A stretch of DNA of 64,000 nucleotides from Paraliobacillus ryukyuensis (GCF_003315295.1 NZ_QNRI01000009.1:62001-126000), one strand, 5' to 3'. Counted from the stretch's first letter, positions 29,527 to 38,335 are shown. Numbers and translations: made by a program. Notes: generated by a model not told the origin, from the letters alone.

Positions 29527-29860
29527 CGATTATATGATCATTTTCGTTCTAGCATGGTCGTTTTTTCGTTTCTCTAATCTTATTGAGCAAGGGGATATTG
29601 GGGCTTAAGATTTTCGCAGTCAACGCTATTTTCTTTTCTACTCTTATATGGCTCGATGAGCTTAAATCTGTCGCTTCTCCCGTATAAATTTGTCCCGATT
29701 ACCTTTTCTACCACATCACTATGACAATATTTTACTCTTGTAATCCATACAAAACGATCGGTCTAATAGGTAAACGCACATTTTCATTGATACAGGTGGC
29801 GATTCGCCTAGCATAGACATAAGATGGGGTAGAAGTCCAGTTAGGGATTTTAATCAATTT
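29527..29860. other. non-coding gap
   Basis: No supported gene or clear regulatory element was found in this stretch. An open frame on the minus strand here only continues an antisense shadow of the downstream gene. Confidence 0.5.
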
Positions 29861-29877
29861 ATGAGGAGTGAATGTTA

Positions 29878-30357
29878 ATGCACCCATATGACCCGTATAA
29901 TGGGTATGATATGTATGAAAATAATAAGCAACCGTATGATTTAACGCCAGCTGACTTTCAAGCCTATGGCGATATGACTGAACCTGACCGTCAAAGTCTA
30001 CTACCTTCTTTACCTTTTTTCGGCGGAGGAACGTTCGGGGGAGGTCCAGGTACACCGCCTCCATTCCCACCATCAGGGCAAACACCACAAGATGGGCCGC
30101 CAATGGGACCACCTCCTGCTTTTACACCAACACAACAAACGCAACCACAGCAAGCACAAGTGAAGGCAGTTGATCCCGGAAGCATACAAGGGTGTCTTTA
30201 TCGCTACACCTATATATGGTTAAATGGATTTCAACAATTCTGGTTTTACCCCACATATGTTGGGCGCCGTTCTGTTTCGGGCTATCGTTGGAATGGATTT
30301 AGATGGGTCTATTTTGGCATTGATTTACGACAAATCCAATCCTTTACTTGCGTATAA
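29878..30357 (+). CDS. proline-rich protein with aromatic C-terminal domain, unknown function
   Basis: A 159-residue protein. Residues about 45-95 are low-complexity (GGGTFGGGPGTPPPFPP, then Q/P/T-rich), and residues about 100-159 form an aromatic domain (CLYRYTYIWLNG, FWFYPTYVG, GYRWNGFRWVYFGID). I recall similar short C-terminal domains in uncharacterised Bacillus proteins but cannot name the family. No signal peptide or membrane segment. GAGGAG is nine bases before the ATG at 29878 and only three before the ATG at 29872, so the later start is chosen. A structural, coat-like role is possible but unproven. Confidence 0.65.
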   Translation: MHPYDPYNGYDMYENNKQPYDLTPADFQAYGDMTEPDRQSLLPSLPFFGGGTFGGGPGTPPPFPPSGQTPQDGPPMGPPPAFTPTQQTQPQQAQVKAVDPGSIQGCLYRYTYIWLNGFQQFWFYPTYVGRRSVSGYRWNGFRWVYFGIDLRQIQSFTCV

Positions 30358-30362
30358 AGCAG

Positions 30363-30394
30363 AAAAAGCAATGGATAGGTTATCCATTGCTTTT
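30363..30394. terminator. bidirectional terminator between the aromatic protein gene and csbD
   Basis: AAAGCAATGGATA and its complement form a 13-14-pair stem with A and T runs on the two sides, between convergent genes. Confidence 0.85.
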
Positions 30395-30397
30395 CTA

Positions 30398-30598
30398 TTA
30401 TGACTGATTATCACGGTTTTCGTCTTCTTCTTTTTTGTTAGCTACTTTCTCTTGCACATTTCCTTTAGCTTTGTCTTTCTTGCCTTCTGCTTGAAGCTTG
30501 GAATTATCTGTTGCATTACCGATTTGATCTTTTGCTTCCCCTTTAACTTTGTTTACTGCGCTTTTTATTTTATCGCTTACGCCATTTTGTTTGACCAT
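30398..30598 (-). CDS. csbD: CsbD-family general stress protein
   Basis: A 66-residue, lysine- and glutamate-rich protein. The core DKIKSAVNKVKGEAKDQIG, followed by a second KKDKAKGNVQEK segment, is the CsbD signature. Members are small bacterial stress proteins of unknown biochemistry. AAAGGAGTG precedes the ATG. The longer reading frame that continues upstream has no family match and overlaps the next gene. A sigma B-type promoter lies just upstream, which agrees with the sigma B control known for csbD in B. subtilis. Confidence 0.88.
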   Translation of the reverse strand: MVKQNGVSDKIKSAVNKVKGEAKDQIGNATDNSKLQAEGKKDKAKGNVQEKVANKKEEDENRDNQS

Positions 30599-30634
30599 AA
30601 TATCCACTCCTTTTACTGAATGTTTACTATGACT

Positions 30635-30660
30635 GTACCCGTTCACTCGAGTAGAAAAAC
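30635..30660 (-). promoter_or_regulatory. sigma B-type promoter of csbD
   Basis: On the minus strand GTTTTT (30660-30655) and GGGTAC (30640-30635) are 14 bases apart, resembling GTTTAA / GGGTAT. It ends 37 bases before the csbD ATG. Confidence 0.65.
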
Positions 30661-30680
30661 ATAATAGCAACAATCCTCCA

Positions 30681-31331
30681 TTACTGACTAGCAACAAACA
30701 CATAATCAGGTTCACCGTGCTCTTGTGGGACCTCGTAAATAGATACATTACGAAATACCTCTTGTAATCGGTCAACAAATTTAGACGAGGAAGTGGCACT
30801 CCAAAATGCAACCACACCTGTTGGCGTTAATAATGATTTTAGTAAACAAATGCTATCTTTTTCATATAATGAGCGATTCGAATCGATCATCATCCAGTCT
30901 GGACCATTATCAATGTCTAAACATATTACATCATAGATTTGCTTTGTTTGAGACATCCACTTGGTAAAATCAGCATGAATAACAACTGTCCTAGGATCTT
31001 TTAATGCTGCATTTGAATAGTTTGCTAGATAAGATTGATTCCACTCAATCATTTTTAATTCAATCTCTACAACTGTAACCGTTTCAATTTCTGGATAAGC
31101 TAACGCCGTTGCTAAAGAAAATCCTACCCCTAGTCCCCCAATTAACACACGCTTAGGCTGTTCCGCTTTCTCAATTGCCTTTTTTACTAATAGCCTTTCT
31201 GATTCTCCATTATAAGTAGCCATGATGAAGGTACCATTACTAATAATCTCATATTCTCCATCTCTTTTTTGTAATTGTATTTCTCCGCGCGTATTCTCTG
31301 CTCGATCAATGATGATAGGTGCTGTATACAT
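30681..31331 (-). CDS. spermidine synthase-like protein (SAM-fold)
   Basis: A 216-residue Rossmann-fold protein related to the spermidine synthase/methyltransferase superfamily: RVLIGGLGVGFSLATALAYP (nucleotide-binding glycine loop, about 60-79), TVVEIELKMIEW (acidic ribose-binding residue) and VICLDIDNGPDW (active-site-like acidic loop). It lacks the full set of polyamine-site residues I would expect, and it is shorter than SpeE, so the substrate is uncertain. An AGGAGT precedes the start. It ends upstream of csbD, whose promoter overlaps its 3' end. Confidence 0.68.
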   Translation of the reverse strand: MYTAPIIIDRAENTRGEIQLQKRDGEYEIISNGTFIMATYNGESERLLVKKAIEKAEQPKRVLIGGLGVGFSLATALAYPEIETVTVVEIELKMIEWNQSYLANYSNAALKDPRTVVIHADFTKWMSQTKQIYDVICLDIDNGPDWMMIDSNRSLYEKDSICLLKSLLTPTGVVAFWSATSSSKFVDRLQEVFRNVSIYEVPQEHGEPDYVFVASQ

Positions 31332-31455
31332 CCAATCACTCCTTTAACTGAGTAATACTGCTTCATAACTTAATAGTTTTACCATCTCACTAGTGTTTTC
31401 TAAAACTATGGTGGCTCGTTTGAAATCAATCAGTCTGAATCAATACTCGGAATAT

Positions 31456-31508
31456 AAAAAAAGATCACATTCTTAGTAATGTATTTGTATCTGAAGTAGC
31501 AGGTGATC
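31456..31508 (-). terminator. probable terminator of the GDSL hydrolase gene
   Basis: On the minus strand GATCAC and GTGATC bracket a long interior and are followed by seven Ts. The stem is short. Confidence 0.45.
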
Positions 31509-31525
31509 GACTTCATTTAATCGTA

Positions 31526-32116
31526 TCATTGGTATTCCTTCAACTCTTTTTTAAGTAGTTGATCTGCAAGTATTATATCAGATATTAATTCAGCCAATAA
31601 TGTATACGCTGCTTCTCCAAAATGCAAACCATCATTTTTTATCCCTTTTAACCTCACTTGATAATCTGGTAATGCAATCATTTTTGAAAAGAAATCAATG
31701 TATCGGCTACGTGTTTCGTTTGCGACTTGTTGGACTGCATCTGCGTATTGAGTTAACACGGCATTGGTTCTAGCATACTGAACCGTTTCATCTACAGGCG
31801 CAGTTGATAATAAAATGGATCTTTCACTTCCAATAGCTTGCACGATGTGGGTTAGATTCTGTTTGTAATCGCCTAATGCAACTTGCTTATGAAACGCCGC
31901 ATCATTGGCACCAAATAAAATCGTAACAAAATCGGGATGATGCTGAAGCACATCCCGCTCTAACCTATTTATTGCATCAAACGTGTTATCTCCTGAAACA
32001 CCTGCATTTATAATAGTAAAGTTAGGTAGGTTTTCTTTTAGTTTTGCCGTAAACATTGGTTCCAAAAGTCCTTCCTTTCTTGCTGTCAAGCTATCACCGA
32101 AGCACACCAATTTCAT
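31526..32116 (-). CDS. SGNH/GDSL hydrolase
   Basis: A 196-residue esterase or acyl hydrolase. The block I motif FGDSLTARKEG carries the nucleophile Ser9, block III is FGANDAAFH and block V NDGLHFGEAAY supplies the Asp/His pair. There is no signal peptide, so it acts in the cytoplasm; natural substrates in this family range from acetylated sugars to lysophospholipids. AGGGGTG precedes the ATG at 32116; an in-frame TTG one codon earlier is less likely. Probably co-transcribed with the gene upstream. Confidence 0.85.
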   Translation of the reverse strand: MKLVCFGDSLTARKEGLLEPMFTAKLKENLPNFTIINAGVSGDNTFDAINRLERDVLQHHPDFVTILFGANDAAFHKQVALGDYKQNLTHIVQAIGSERSILLSTAPVDETVQYARTNAVLTQYADAVQQVANETRSRYIDFFSKMIALPDYQVRLKGIKNDGLHFGEAAYTLLAELISDIILADQLLKKELKEYQ

Positions 32117-32139
32117 CAAACAACACCCCTTATACCATT

Positions 32140-33408
32140 CTAAAAATCATCTAATGGACGAACTTCTCTCGTTTCAGCATCTACTCCATAATGACAATCT
32201 AGTTTTCCACATAACACGTATTCCCCTTGTGCCGGATGATATACGTAATAAGGCGTTAACTCTAGGTAAGGTTCTAACTTACTAAAAGCTTCTTCTTTGG
32301 TGAGTACCACTTTGTTTGATACCGCGTACTTATCAAACATCGCCAGCATCGATTGCGTATCGAGGTAACTAACCACATTAAATTCAGTTACATCAAGAAA
32401 AGCCACTAATTTTTGCTGGAACACAAATTCCACTTGTTGATGTTTTTTTACTGTTGCTTGTATGTATCCATTTTCTCTATGCAAAGTAGCTATATACCAA
32501 TGCCCTGATTCTTCTGGATATACTTTTCTTAAGAAATCGGTAACACCTGCTACACATAATTCCTGTTCACTCTTAGAAATAGGATAGGCATCTGGAGACG
32601 GTTCCTGAGAGAAAGCTTGCTCTGCTGTTACTTCATCTTTACATTCAATATCCTTTTCTATAAAGGCTTCATCTAGTGGTTCACTCCATTCTAATGTTTT
32701 TTCAAGTTCATACTGTCTATAAGCAAGTCCCATAATTGTAAACGGTATAGTTTCTTTTGTTTCATCCCTAACATAAATCTCTTCTAGTCCATAAAGATGA
32801 ATTAACTTCTCCTCATCAAAATCAGGGGATTGTAGCATTTTTATCTGCTCCTTCGTTATATCCGCTATTGAAGCCAACGTCAGTGTGAAGGAGTCTTCTT
32901 TGACATTTTCTATTTTGGGAAAAGGTTCATGTACAGAAAAAGAGGTAAGTTGACCTAATTCATTCCACTTCACTTCGATTAACCCATCAGGCGTTAAAGG
33001 AATCCCGTTTACCTCGCTATGAAAATGAATATGATCGGCTGCTTGTTTTTTAATTTGAAAATCCTTTTGATAGGTCAAACTCGTTTGTTGTTCAACCCAT
33101 TGTACTATTTCATGAAGTGACCCTTCTTGGAACCGAACACCATTCTTAGCATAAGTGACTCCCATGACAAAAATGACACCAATTGGCTGCCGTGTTTCTA
33201 TATTCACCTCAATAACCGCTGTTCCCGCCGGGTTTAAATCCTCATCGTCTTGTTTCGCATGGTTTGGAAACCATTCCATCGTTAGACTATAAATCGTTTC
33301 ATTATATACGGTCAGTTTACGGTCAAAATCATATGTTTTTAGATAGTAATCCCCTAATCCAAATTTGTCTTTTGTGCTATCAACTATTTCCTTCACTCTT
33401 GTATCCAT
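32140..33408 (-). CDS. uncharacterised protein, possibly with two PepSY/YcdB-like units
   Basis: A 422-residue hydrophilic, acidic protein with no membrane segment or signal peptide. The pattern of short strands with N-E-L-G-x-L-T-S-F and later a second block (VVLTKEEAFSKLEPYLEL, then YVLCGKLDCHYGVDAETREV) resembles YcdB/PepSY-type repeats, but I cannot confirm a family. AGGAGGT precedes the ATG. It ends 23 bases before the GDSL hydrolase, which suggests one transcript. Function unknown. Confidence 0.55.
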   Translation of the reverse strand: MDTRVKEIVDSTKDKFGLGDYYLKTYDFDRKLTVYNETIYSLTMEWFPNHAKQDDEDLNPAGTAVIEVNIETRQPIGVIFVMGVTYAKNGVRFQEGSLHEIVQWVEQQTSLTYQKDFQIKKQAADHIHFHSEVNGIPLTPDGLIEVKWNELGQLTSFSVHEPFPKIENVKEDSFTLTLASIADITKEQIKMLQSPDFDEEKLIHLYGLEEIYVRDETKETIPFTIMGLAYRQYELEKTLEWSEPLDEAFIEKDIECKDEVTAEQAFSQEPSPDAYPISKSEQELCVAGVTDFLRKVYPEESGHWYIATLHRENGYIQATVKKHQQVEFVFQQKLVAFLDVTEFNVVSYLDTQSMLAMFDKYAVSNKVVLTKEEAFSKLEPYLELTPYYVYHPAQGEYVLCGKLDCHYGVDAETREVRPLDDF

Positions 33409-33476
33409 TGTGACCTCCTAGATTTAATCAGTTAACTTTTTTACTTATTACCATTCGCTTGAGTTCATCTAATTGT

Positions 33477-34133
33477 TCAGGAAAAATGTTCATCAACTTC
33501 AGGTCGATTGTAATCATCAATCCAGTCTTTGTATTTATGATAAATTGGGCGAATCGTTTCCTTATCTTTAGCAATTACTTCACATCCTCTATCATCATAG
33601 ATATAATAAATGACATGTTTTGCTGCATTTATAAAAAAGACATCTGGTGCATAAGAGCCGTACGGATTATAGACAGCAGGTTTATTTCGCGGAAAGTCTT
33701 GATTACAAATAGCTTTTATCAGCCCTTGATAGGCTATATCCTGTTTCCGACATTGTAGGACAAATTGGTTCGTCTCCCAATCAGCACTATCGTCCTCATC
33801 AAACGGATAAGCAATCGTTCTTTGTTGTAGCCGTTGCAGAATATGTTTTGTTTTAATGTGCGGCTGATACACTTTCATCTTTTTCGCTGTTTGGCGTTTT
33901 GCTCTTTTCGGTTTATAATTATTGGTGACGAGCCAAATAGAATCATCCTTGTCAAAAAGCGCGTCGAACAACGTATTTGTTTGTTGGTAAACAAGATGAA
34001 AGTATCTAGGGTTAAGTCTAGCCATCCCACTCTCCCATGGGGATATATCCTCACCCAAAGCAAAATGAATTGATGTATCCCACTGATAATAAAGACTCGG
34101 TTCTAACTGAACTCCAGGAAATATTACCATCAT
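33477..34133 (-). CDS. DUF3885 protein, possibly with a disrupted start
   Basis: A 218-residue protein with the DUF3885-like pattern LFDKDDSIWLVTN in the N-terminal half and VIYYIYDDRGCEVIAKDKETIRPIY near the C-terminus. Function unknown in the family. The ATG at 34133 has no nearby ribosome binding site. In the same frame, ATG at 34151 has AAGGAG at ideal spacing but its next codon is TAG. So either a nonsense mutation has hit codon 2 and translation now re-starts, or the true start is weak. Confidence 0.68.
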   Translation of the reverse strand: MMVIFPGVQLEPSLYYQWDTSIHFALGEDISPWESGMARLNPRYFHLVYQQTNTLFDALFDKDDSIWLVTNNYKPKRAKRQTAKKMKVYQPHIKTKHILQRLQQRTIAYPFDEDDSADWETNQFVLQCRKQDIAYQGLIKAICNQDFPRNKPAVYNPYGSYAPDVFFINAAKHVIYYIYDDRGCEVIAKDKETIRPIYHKYKDWIDDYNRPEVDEHFS

Positions 34134-34289
34134 GTATCTATCTAACTACATTATCGTTCTCCTTATCATCAAACGCTAACTTCCAGTATCTAATAATCCT
34201 TTTGCAACCCTTATAGTAAACATAAAACAGATACTATTTAAAAACCAATATTCTACAATGCAATGCTTTTTTCCTGCATAATAGAAAAG

Positions 34290-34312
34290 CACGCAATGCA
34301 AATCATTGCGCA
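34290..34312 (-). terminator. terminator of the esterase gene
   Basis: CGCAATG and CATTGCG form a stem around a five-base loop. On the minus strand TGCTTTTC follows. Confidence 0.55.
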
Positions 34313-34319
34313 TTTTTAA

Positions 34320-35117
34320 TTACTTCCACAAGAACCGTAACGCCCTACTCATTGCTGTTGGTACAATCGACATGTGATTATCCTCTTTGGAGGCAAAAAA
34401 ATCAATAGTTATTAATCTATCCGCCTCCTGTAAACGGGTATATAATCCATAAGCTTCACGATACATGTTTTTCTGCTCGGTATGCTCTACCGCTATGAAA
34501 AGACGTTTAGCTAGATGCTTGTCTAGGTTTTGTTCTTTTGCTAGAATCGCTCGATTATTCCACCAAATGGATGGACTAAAGGCAATATACTCAGCAAACA
34601 AATCGGCTTTTTCAAAAAGGGTATACAGCGAAAATAGACCACCAAGTGAATGCCCAAACAGTGCCTGTCTAGTTGCATCAATAGGATAATGCTCTCGAAT
34701 AACTGGCATTAGTTGCTTCTCTATAACAGTTAGAAATGCATCCGCACCGCCATGTGCTGGCCAAGGCTGTCCATCTGGTCGCGTAGGTAAATGCTCTTCT
34801 ATAGCAGGAGTGGTAAAGTCATACACACGATACGAATGAAAAACATCTGTGTCAGGATAACCGATTCCGACTAAAATCATCTCTTCTACTTTTGTTTTTT
34901 CAACACGACGACTTTGTAAGCGAAGTATTTCATTGGTCATGATAAAATAAGCATCACCATCTAAGATATACAGTACTGGAAACCCGTTCTGAGGTGGTGT
35001 TGCATCTGGAATTGAGACCGTAATTTGATAGTCATGATGCGTTCCTTTCATTTGAAAACTCTCTATTTTTCTACTACCTGACATCCAATCCCTCATTTCT
35101 TTTATGTATCTCTTCAC
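34320..35117 (-). CDS. Fes/IroE-like esterase (siderophore hydrolase)
   Basis: An alpha/beta hydrolase of 265 residues related to enterochelin-type esterases: YILDGDAYF, MILVGIGYP, and nucleophile Ser157 in FGHSLGGLFSL, with a late NHMSIV histidine. Such enzymes cut ferric siderophores in the cytoplasm to free iron. A perfect Fur box lies immediately upstream, giving strong support for an iron role. The start is uncertain: a GTG at 35117 and an ATG at 35096 are both possible, and a -10-like TATAAT lies at 35125-35120. No siderophore transporter is adjacent. Confidence 0.8.
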   Translation of the reverse strand: MKRYIKEMRDWMSGSRKIESFQMKGTHHDYQITVSIPDATPPQNGFPVLYILDGDAYFIMTNEILRLQSRRVEKTKVEEMILVGIGYPDTDVFHSYRVYDFTTPAIEEHLPTRPDGQPWPAHGGADAFLTVIEKQLMPVIREHYPIDATRQALFGHSLGGLFSLYTLFEKADLFAEYIAFSPSIWWNNRAILAKEQNLDKHLAKRLFIAVEHTEQKNMYREAYGLYTRLQEADRLITIDFFASKEDNHMSIVPTAMSRALRFLWK

Positions 35118-35127
35118 CCATTATATT

Positions 35128-35152
35128 GATAATGATAATTATTATCATTATC
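35128..35152. promoter_or_regulatory. perfect Fur box
   Basis: Two 12-base arms, GATAATGATAAT and its exact complement, flank one central T. The inner part is a perfect match to the Bacillus 7-1-7 Fur core TGATAAT-N-ATTATCA. It lies 11 bases before the esterase start and overlaps its probable promoter, so iron-loaded Fur would repress it. Confidence 0.92.
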
Positions 35153-35161
35153 GTCGTTACT

Positions 35162-35207
35162 ACAAAAAAAAGAACCGAGTTACCTTTGATAAGGTGATAC
35201 TCCGTTC
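35162..35207 (-). terminator. terminator of the DsbA-like gene
   Basis: On the minus strand AAAGAACGGAGT pairs, with one mismatch, with ACTCGGTTCTTT and is followed by a T run. Confidence 0.75.
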
Positions 35208-35217
35208 TTTATCATAG

Positions 35218-35892
35218 CTACTGATCTAACAGTGCTGTAATTTCATTCACATCGAAGGGATTTTCTACTTTTTTACCATTTACAAACACGCTAGGTACGG
35301 TTTCCACGCCAAGTGCTCGTGTATATTTTCTTGTTACATTAATAGAATCTCGTTCTGGTTCTTGCAGCATTTTTTCTTGGTCTAGTCCATAGTCAGCAAT
35401 AATGTTATTCACATATTGGTCTGTGCCCCAATCACCTGTGGCTTCTTCTTGATGTTCCGCCTCTTCCATAATTCTTCTAGCAATTTTAAAATAGTTGTCC
35501 TTATTATAATGAACAAGGTTTTGATCAAAATTTGCTAGGCGTTGCGAGGTATCATTGAGAAAGACCATTGGTTGCATGCGGAATTTTGCTATTCCTTCAT
35601 CAATATAGCCTTTTTCTAACTGCGGCAGTACTTCATCCATCCACTGTTTACAATACGGACAAGAATAATCGAATGCTAAAAAGATCTCATTTGCTGCATC
35701 TTCTTCACCTAAATAAACGATTTGTTGGCCTTCGATTGGCGTCGTATCGAGCGGTTCTATTTCATTTGTCGCTTCGTTTTCTGCAGCAGTATCTTGTTTG
35801 TTATTAGACGAAGACATTCCTAATGCCACTGCTAAAGCAATAATCAAAACAGCAAAGATACTACCAAATATAATTAACGACTTTTTATTCAT
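35218..35892 (-). CDS. DsbA-family extracytoplasmic thiol-disulfide protein (BdbD-like)
   Basis: A 224-residue protein with an N-terminal membrane anchor (about 5-26), a serine/asparagine/glutamate linker and a DsbA fold. The active-site pair is Cys78-Pro-Tyr-Cys81 in DYSCPYCKQWMD, and the cis-proline is in GVETVPSVFVNG. It likely oxidises or isomerises disulfides in exported proteins; Bacillus BdbD is the closest functional parallel. GGAGG is eight bases before the ATG at 35892. A BdbC/DsbB partner is not adjacent, so the redox partner is elsewhere. Confidence 0.85.
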   Translation of the reverse strand: MNKKSLIIFGSIFAVLIIALAVALGMSSSNNKQDTAAENEATNEIEPLDTTPIEGQQIVYLGEEDAANEIFLAFDYSCPYCKQWMDEVLPQLEKGYIDEGIAKFRMQPMVFLNDTSQRLANFDQNLVHYNKDNYFKIARRIMEEAEHQEEATGDWGTDQYVNNIIADYGLDQEKMLQEPERDSINVTRKYTRALGVETVPSVFVNGKKVENPFDVNEITALLDQ

Positions 35893-36011
35893 ATCTATTA
35901 CCTCCTCCATGACATTTATATTTATCTTAATAGTTATACTTTAAGACAAAATAATTTCCTTTTCTAGTTAAATTATTATTACAATGTGACTAAGGTTTGT
36001 TAAAGATCTAT

Positions 36012-36491
36012 CTATAAATAGTAATACACTATATCTTGTGCAAAATAGGTTATGATTATAATTAAGCCTAGTAAGATTAGGTTCTCAACTTGACCACCAG
36101 TTTTAATCGTGATTGGCAAGCGAACCGTAAGATCAAGAGGAAACAAGAGTTTAATCCCATTTTTAGTTCCCGCATCTAATAGTAAATGACTTGCGATCCC
36201 CCATAAACCACCTAGAATCACTGCTTGATTAGATGTGATGTATGTTAATAGATAACCGATTAAACATAAAAATAATAGACTATGTGTAAACGTTCGATGG
36301 CCAAACAGCGTTTGAATGAACTTAGATAGTAATGGCAACTTTCGTCCAATCTTACTGCCACTATGGCATATATCTGGGATAATTGCACCCAAAACACCTG
36401 CTGCGACAAATGTAATGGAGTGATAATCGGTAAAATGAGCAACGGTAACAGTTGTTGCTATTCCACCGACAATATGTGTCTTACCTGTCAT
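36012..36491 (-). CDS. YdjM-like membrane metal-dependent hydrolase family protein
   Basis: A 159-residue protein with about four hydrophobic segments and the family pattern MTGKTHIVGGI at the start, LPDICH-like IIPDICHSGSKIGRK, GHRTFTHSLLF and HLLLDAGTKNGIKLLFP. The histidines and aspartates in these blocks are the proposed metal ligands of the YdjM/DUF457 family. The substrate is unknown. The gene is monocistronic or the second gene after the amidotransferase, which ends 27 bases upstream of its start. Confidence 0.8.
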   Translation of the reverse strand: MTGKTHIVGGIATTVTVAHFTDYHSITFVAAGVLGAIIPDICHSGSKIGRKLPLLSKFIQTLFGHRTFTHSLLFLCLIGYLLTYITSNQAVILGGLWGIASHLLLDAGTKNGIKLLFPLDLTVRLPITIKTGGQVENLILLGLIIIITYFAQDIVYYYL

Positions 36492-36518
36492 GTGCCTTAT
36501 CCTCCGAAGTATGTAAAG

Positions 36519-37190
36519 TTATCTTGAGTCGTATAAATGATCTAATAGTTGAAATAACACAAGTTTGTTTTCAGCAGGAATTTCATAATGACGTATAAAA
36601 TCTACTTGTTGTACATAGGTAGTATTATCCATATAATCGCCATCATGTTGCAGGATTGCCTCCACACTTTCATTCGTAGATTCAAAATGAAACTGTAATC
36701 CCACAACATTTTCATGGTAAACAAATCCTTGATTCCTGCATGCTTCACTTTCAAACAATCTATCAGCACCTTTAGGTAGCTCAAACTGCTCACCGTGCCA
36801 GTGGAATACTACCATTTCTTTTGGAAAAAAATCAAATATTGGTGTAGTGGATTGAATGTGATGCCAGCCTACTTCCTTATACTGACCTTGATAAATGTTT
36901 GCTCCTAGTGTTTTCGCAATCTGTTGCGCCCCTAAACAAATACCTAATATTGGCTTTCCCATTTCTATCAATTCCTGAATGAGTTGGCGTTCTTGCTTCA
37001 ACCACGCGATGGGATCATTTGCACTCATCGGTCCACCTAATAGTAGCAAGAAATCCACTTTATCCGCAACTGGCAATGGGTCATTTTGATAGATCCTATG
37101 AATATGAAAATCCACATTTCGCTCATCGCCCCATTGGTTAATCGCTGCCAAACCTTCAAAAGGAACATGTTGCAAGACATCTATTTTCAT
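36519..37190 (-). CDS. class I glutamine amidotransferase-like protein
   Basis: A 223-residue stand-alone GATase1-fold protein. The catalytic triad is visible: Cys85 in GICLGAQQIAK, and His168 and Glu170 in GLQFHFES. LLLLGGPMSAND forms the oxyanion region and VFHWHGEQF the conserved mid-motif of the GMP-synthase-like subfamily. Such proteins hydrolyse gamma-glutamyl bonds or glutamine, and the substrate is not evident. AAGGTGG lies before the start. Confidence 0.82.
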   Translation of the reverse strand: MKIDVLQHVPFEGLAAINQWGDERNVDFHIHRIYQNDPLPVADKVDFLLLLGGPMSANDPIAWLKQERQLIQELIEMGKPILGICLGAQQIAKTLGANIYQGQYKEVGWHHIQSTTPIFDFFPKEMVVFHWHGEQFELPKGADRLFESEACRNQGFVYHENVVGLQFHFESTNESVEAILQHDGDYMDNTTYVQQVDFIRHYEIPAENKLVLFQLLDHLYDSR

Positions 37191-37222
37191 TTAAAAATGC
37201 CACCTTTCTACTAATATGAAAA

Positions 37223-37252
37223 ACTCCTTTAGAAAAGTGTATCTAAAGGAGT
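37223..37252 (-). terminator. terminator of the AraC gene
   Basis: ACTCCTTTAGA and TCTAAAGGAGT form an 11-pair stem with an eight-base loop; TTTTT follows on the minus strand. Confidence 0.75.
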
Positions 37253-37265
37253 GTGACGTCGCAAG

Positions 37266-38135
37266 TTAAATGTGTGCCTTTTTTTCTACCGGAATCCAAA
37301 TCTCACAAAAATGGTCGGGAAGTGACTTTGCCGGATATAATTCCAAGTCGGCAGCATCCAGCATCGTATATGGGGAACCAGGCAAAAACTCCTTCAAGAT
37401 TCTATCCCATGTTTCACCAATACAACCTGGATCAGATCCAACACAAGGGAATATCGCCCAAAGCGTTGTATTGATGTCCCAGACTTTATATCCGGTAGGT
37501 ACATCGCCACCTCGATATATTGTTGCAATTCCATAATTAAATGCCTGACTCTCCTTAGAAATCGGGGCACAAACTCCATAAAAATCAGCGTTTGCCGGAT
37601 CCGCACTTAATTGATTAAAAACACCATTTTGTTTTGATTCCTTCCAAAAATTAGGTATTGCATTGCTATCTGGATTGGATGCGTGCTTCACATCAAATTG
37701 CTCAACCTTTGCTAATAATTGAAATGGTTCTCTTTCTGTAATCATGTAATTCATTTCAACTCCACCTTCCACTTGGATTTTAATAACGAGGCGATTGAAT
37801 GATTTTAATGGCTTAGCTAATTGTTTTACCTTACTTGGTGTTACACCATGAAAACGGGCAAAAGCTTTTGCAAAACTTTCTGGTGTTTCATAACCATATT
37901 TCAGCGCAATATCAATGACTTTATGATCAGAAGCGATTAATTCCTGCCCAGCTAACGAGAGCCTACGCTTTTTGATATACTCATTTGCTGTGATTCCGGT
38001 AAACATACTAAATGTCCGGTGAAAATGATAGTTAGACATATATAAATGTTTGGCGACATCGGTATAGTTAATCGGTTCTAATAAATGCTCTTCCATAAAA
38101 TCAATGGCTTGCTTAATGACTGTTAAAAAATCCAT
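37266..38135 (-). CDS. AraC-family regulator with GyrI-like effector domain
   Basis: A 289-residue regulator: two AraC helix-turn-helix units in residues about 1-100 (YTDVAKHLYMSNYHFHRTF, then IALKYGYETPESFAKAFARFHGVTP) and a GyrI-like/BmrR-type small-molecule domain (about 125-289; GVCAPISKE, CEIWIPVEKKA). Relatives respond to lipophilic drugs or stress. GAGGTGAGGG precedes the ATG at 38135; the frame extends 33 codons upstream but without family similarity. It is divergent from the M24-fold gene, so it may control that gene. Confidence 0.85.
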   Translation of the reverse strand: MDFLTVIKQAIDFMEEHLLEPINYTDVAKHLYMSNYHFHRTFSMFTGITANEYIKKRRLSLAGQELIASDHKVIDIALKYGYETPESFAKAFARFHGVTPSKVKQLAKPLKSFNRLVIKIQVEGGVEMNYMITEREPFQLLAKVEQFDVKHASNPDSNAIPNFWKESKQNGVFNQLSADPANADFYGVCAPISKESQAFNYGIATIYRGGDVPTGYKVWDINTTLWAIFPCVGSDPGCIGETWDRILKEFLPGSPYTMLDAADLELYPAKSLPDHFCEIWIPVEKKAHI

Positions 38136-38335
38136 TTCCCTCACCTCGTGCTTCAAGTATAAAGTGGTTTTCCTTAGCCCTCTTGACCATTTTTGCTCAG
38201 ATGTGTCCATATTGTAGTTGTACAAAATGAACATGATTAAATAGTAAATTTGTTATCTTTCTTTCCAGCAGGTAAACTTAAAGGGACAGTATAAAGAGAA
38301 AAGGTCTACTTAAGGTACATTTATTATTATATCTT

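Noticed and set aside
29800-29830. Sigma K-like -10 box upstream of the proline-rich gene
   Set aside because: The CATA-N-TA spacing is one base off and the -35 is weak, so a mother-cell promoter cannot be claimed.
29732-30112. 126-residue frame on the minus strand
   Set aside because: It is antisense to the proline-rich gene; its composition mirrors that gene and no ribosome binding site fits.
30599-30817. Longer version of the csbD frame
   Set aside because: The extra N-terminal residues overlap the spermidine synthase-like gene and lack family similarity; the AAAGGAGTG fits the short start.
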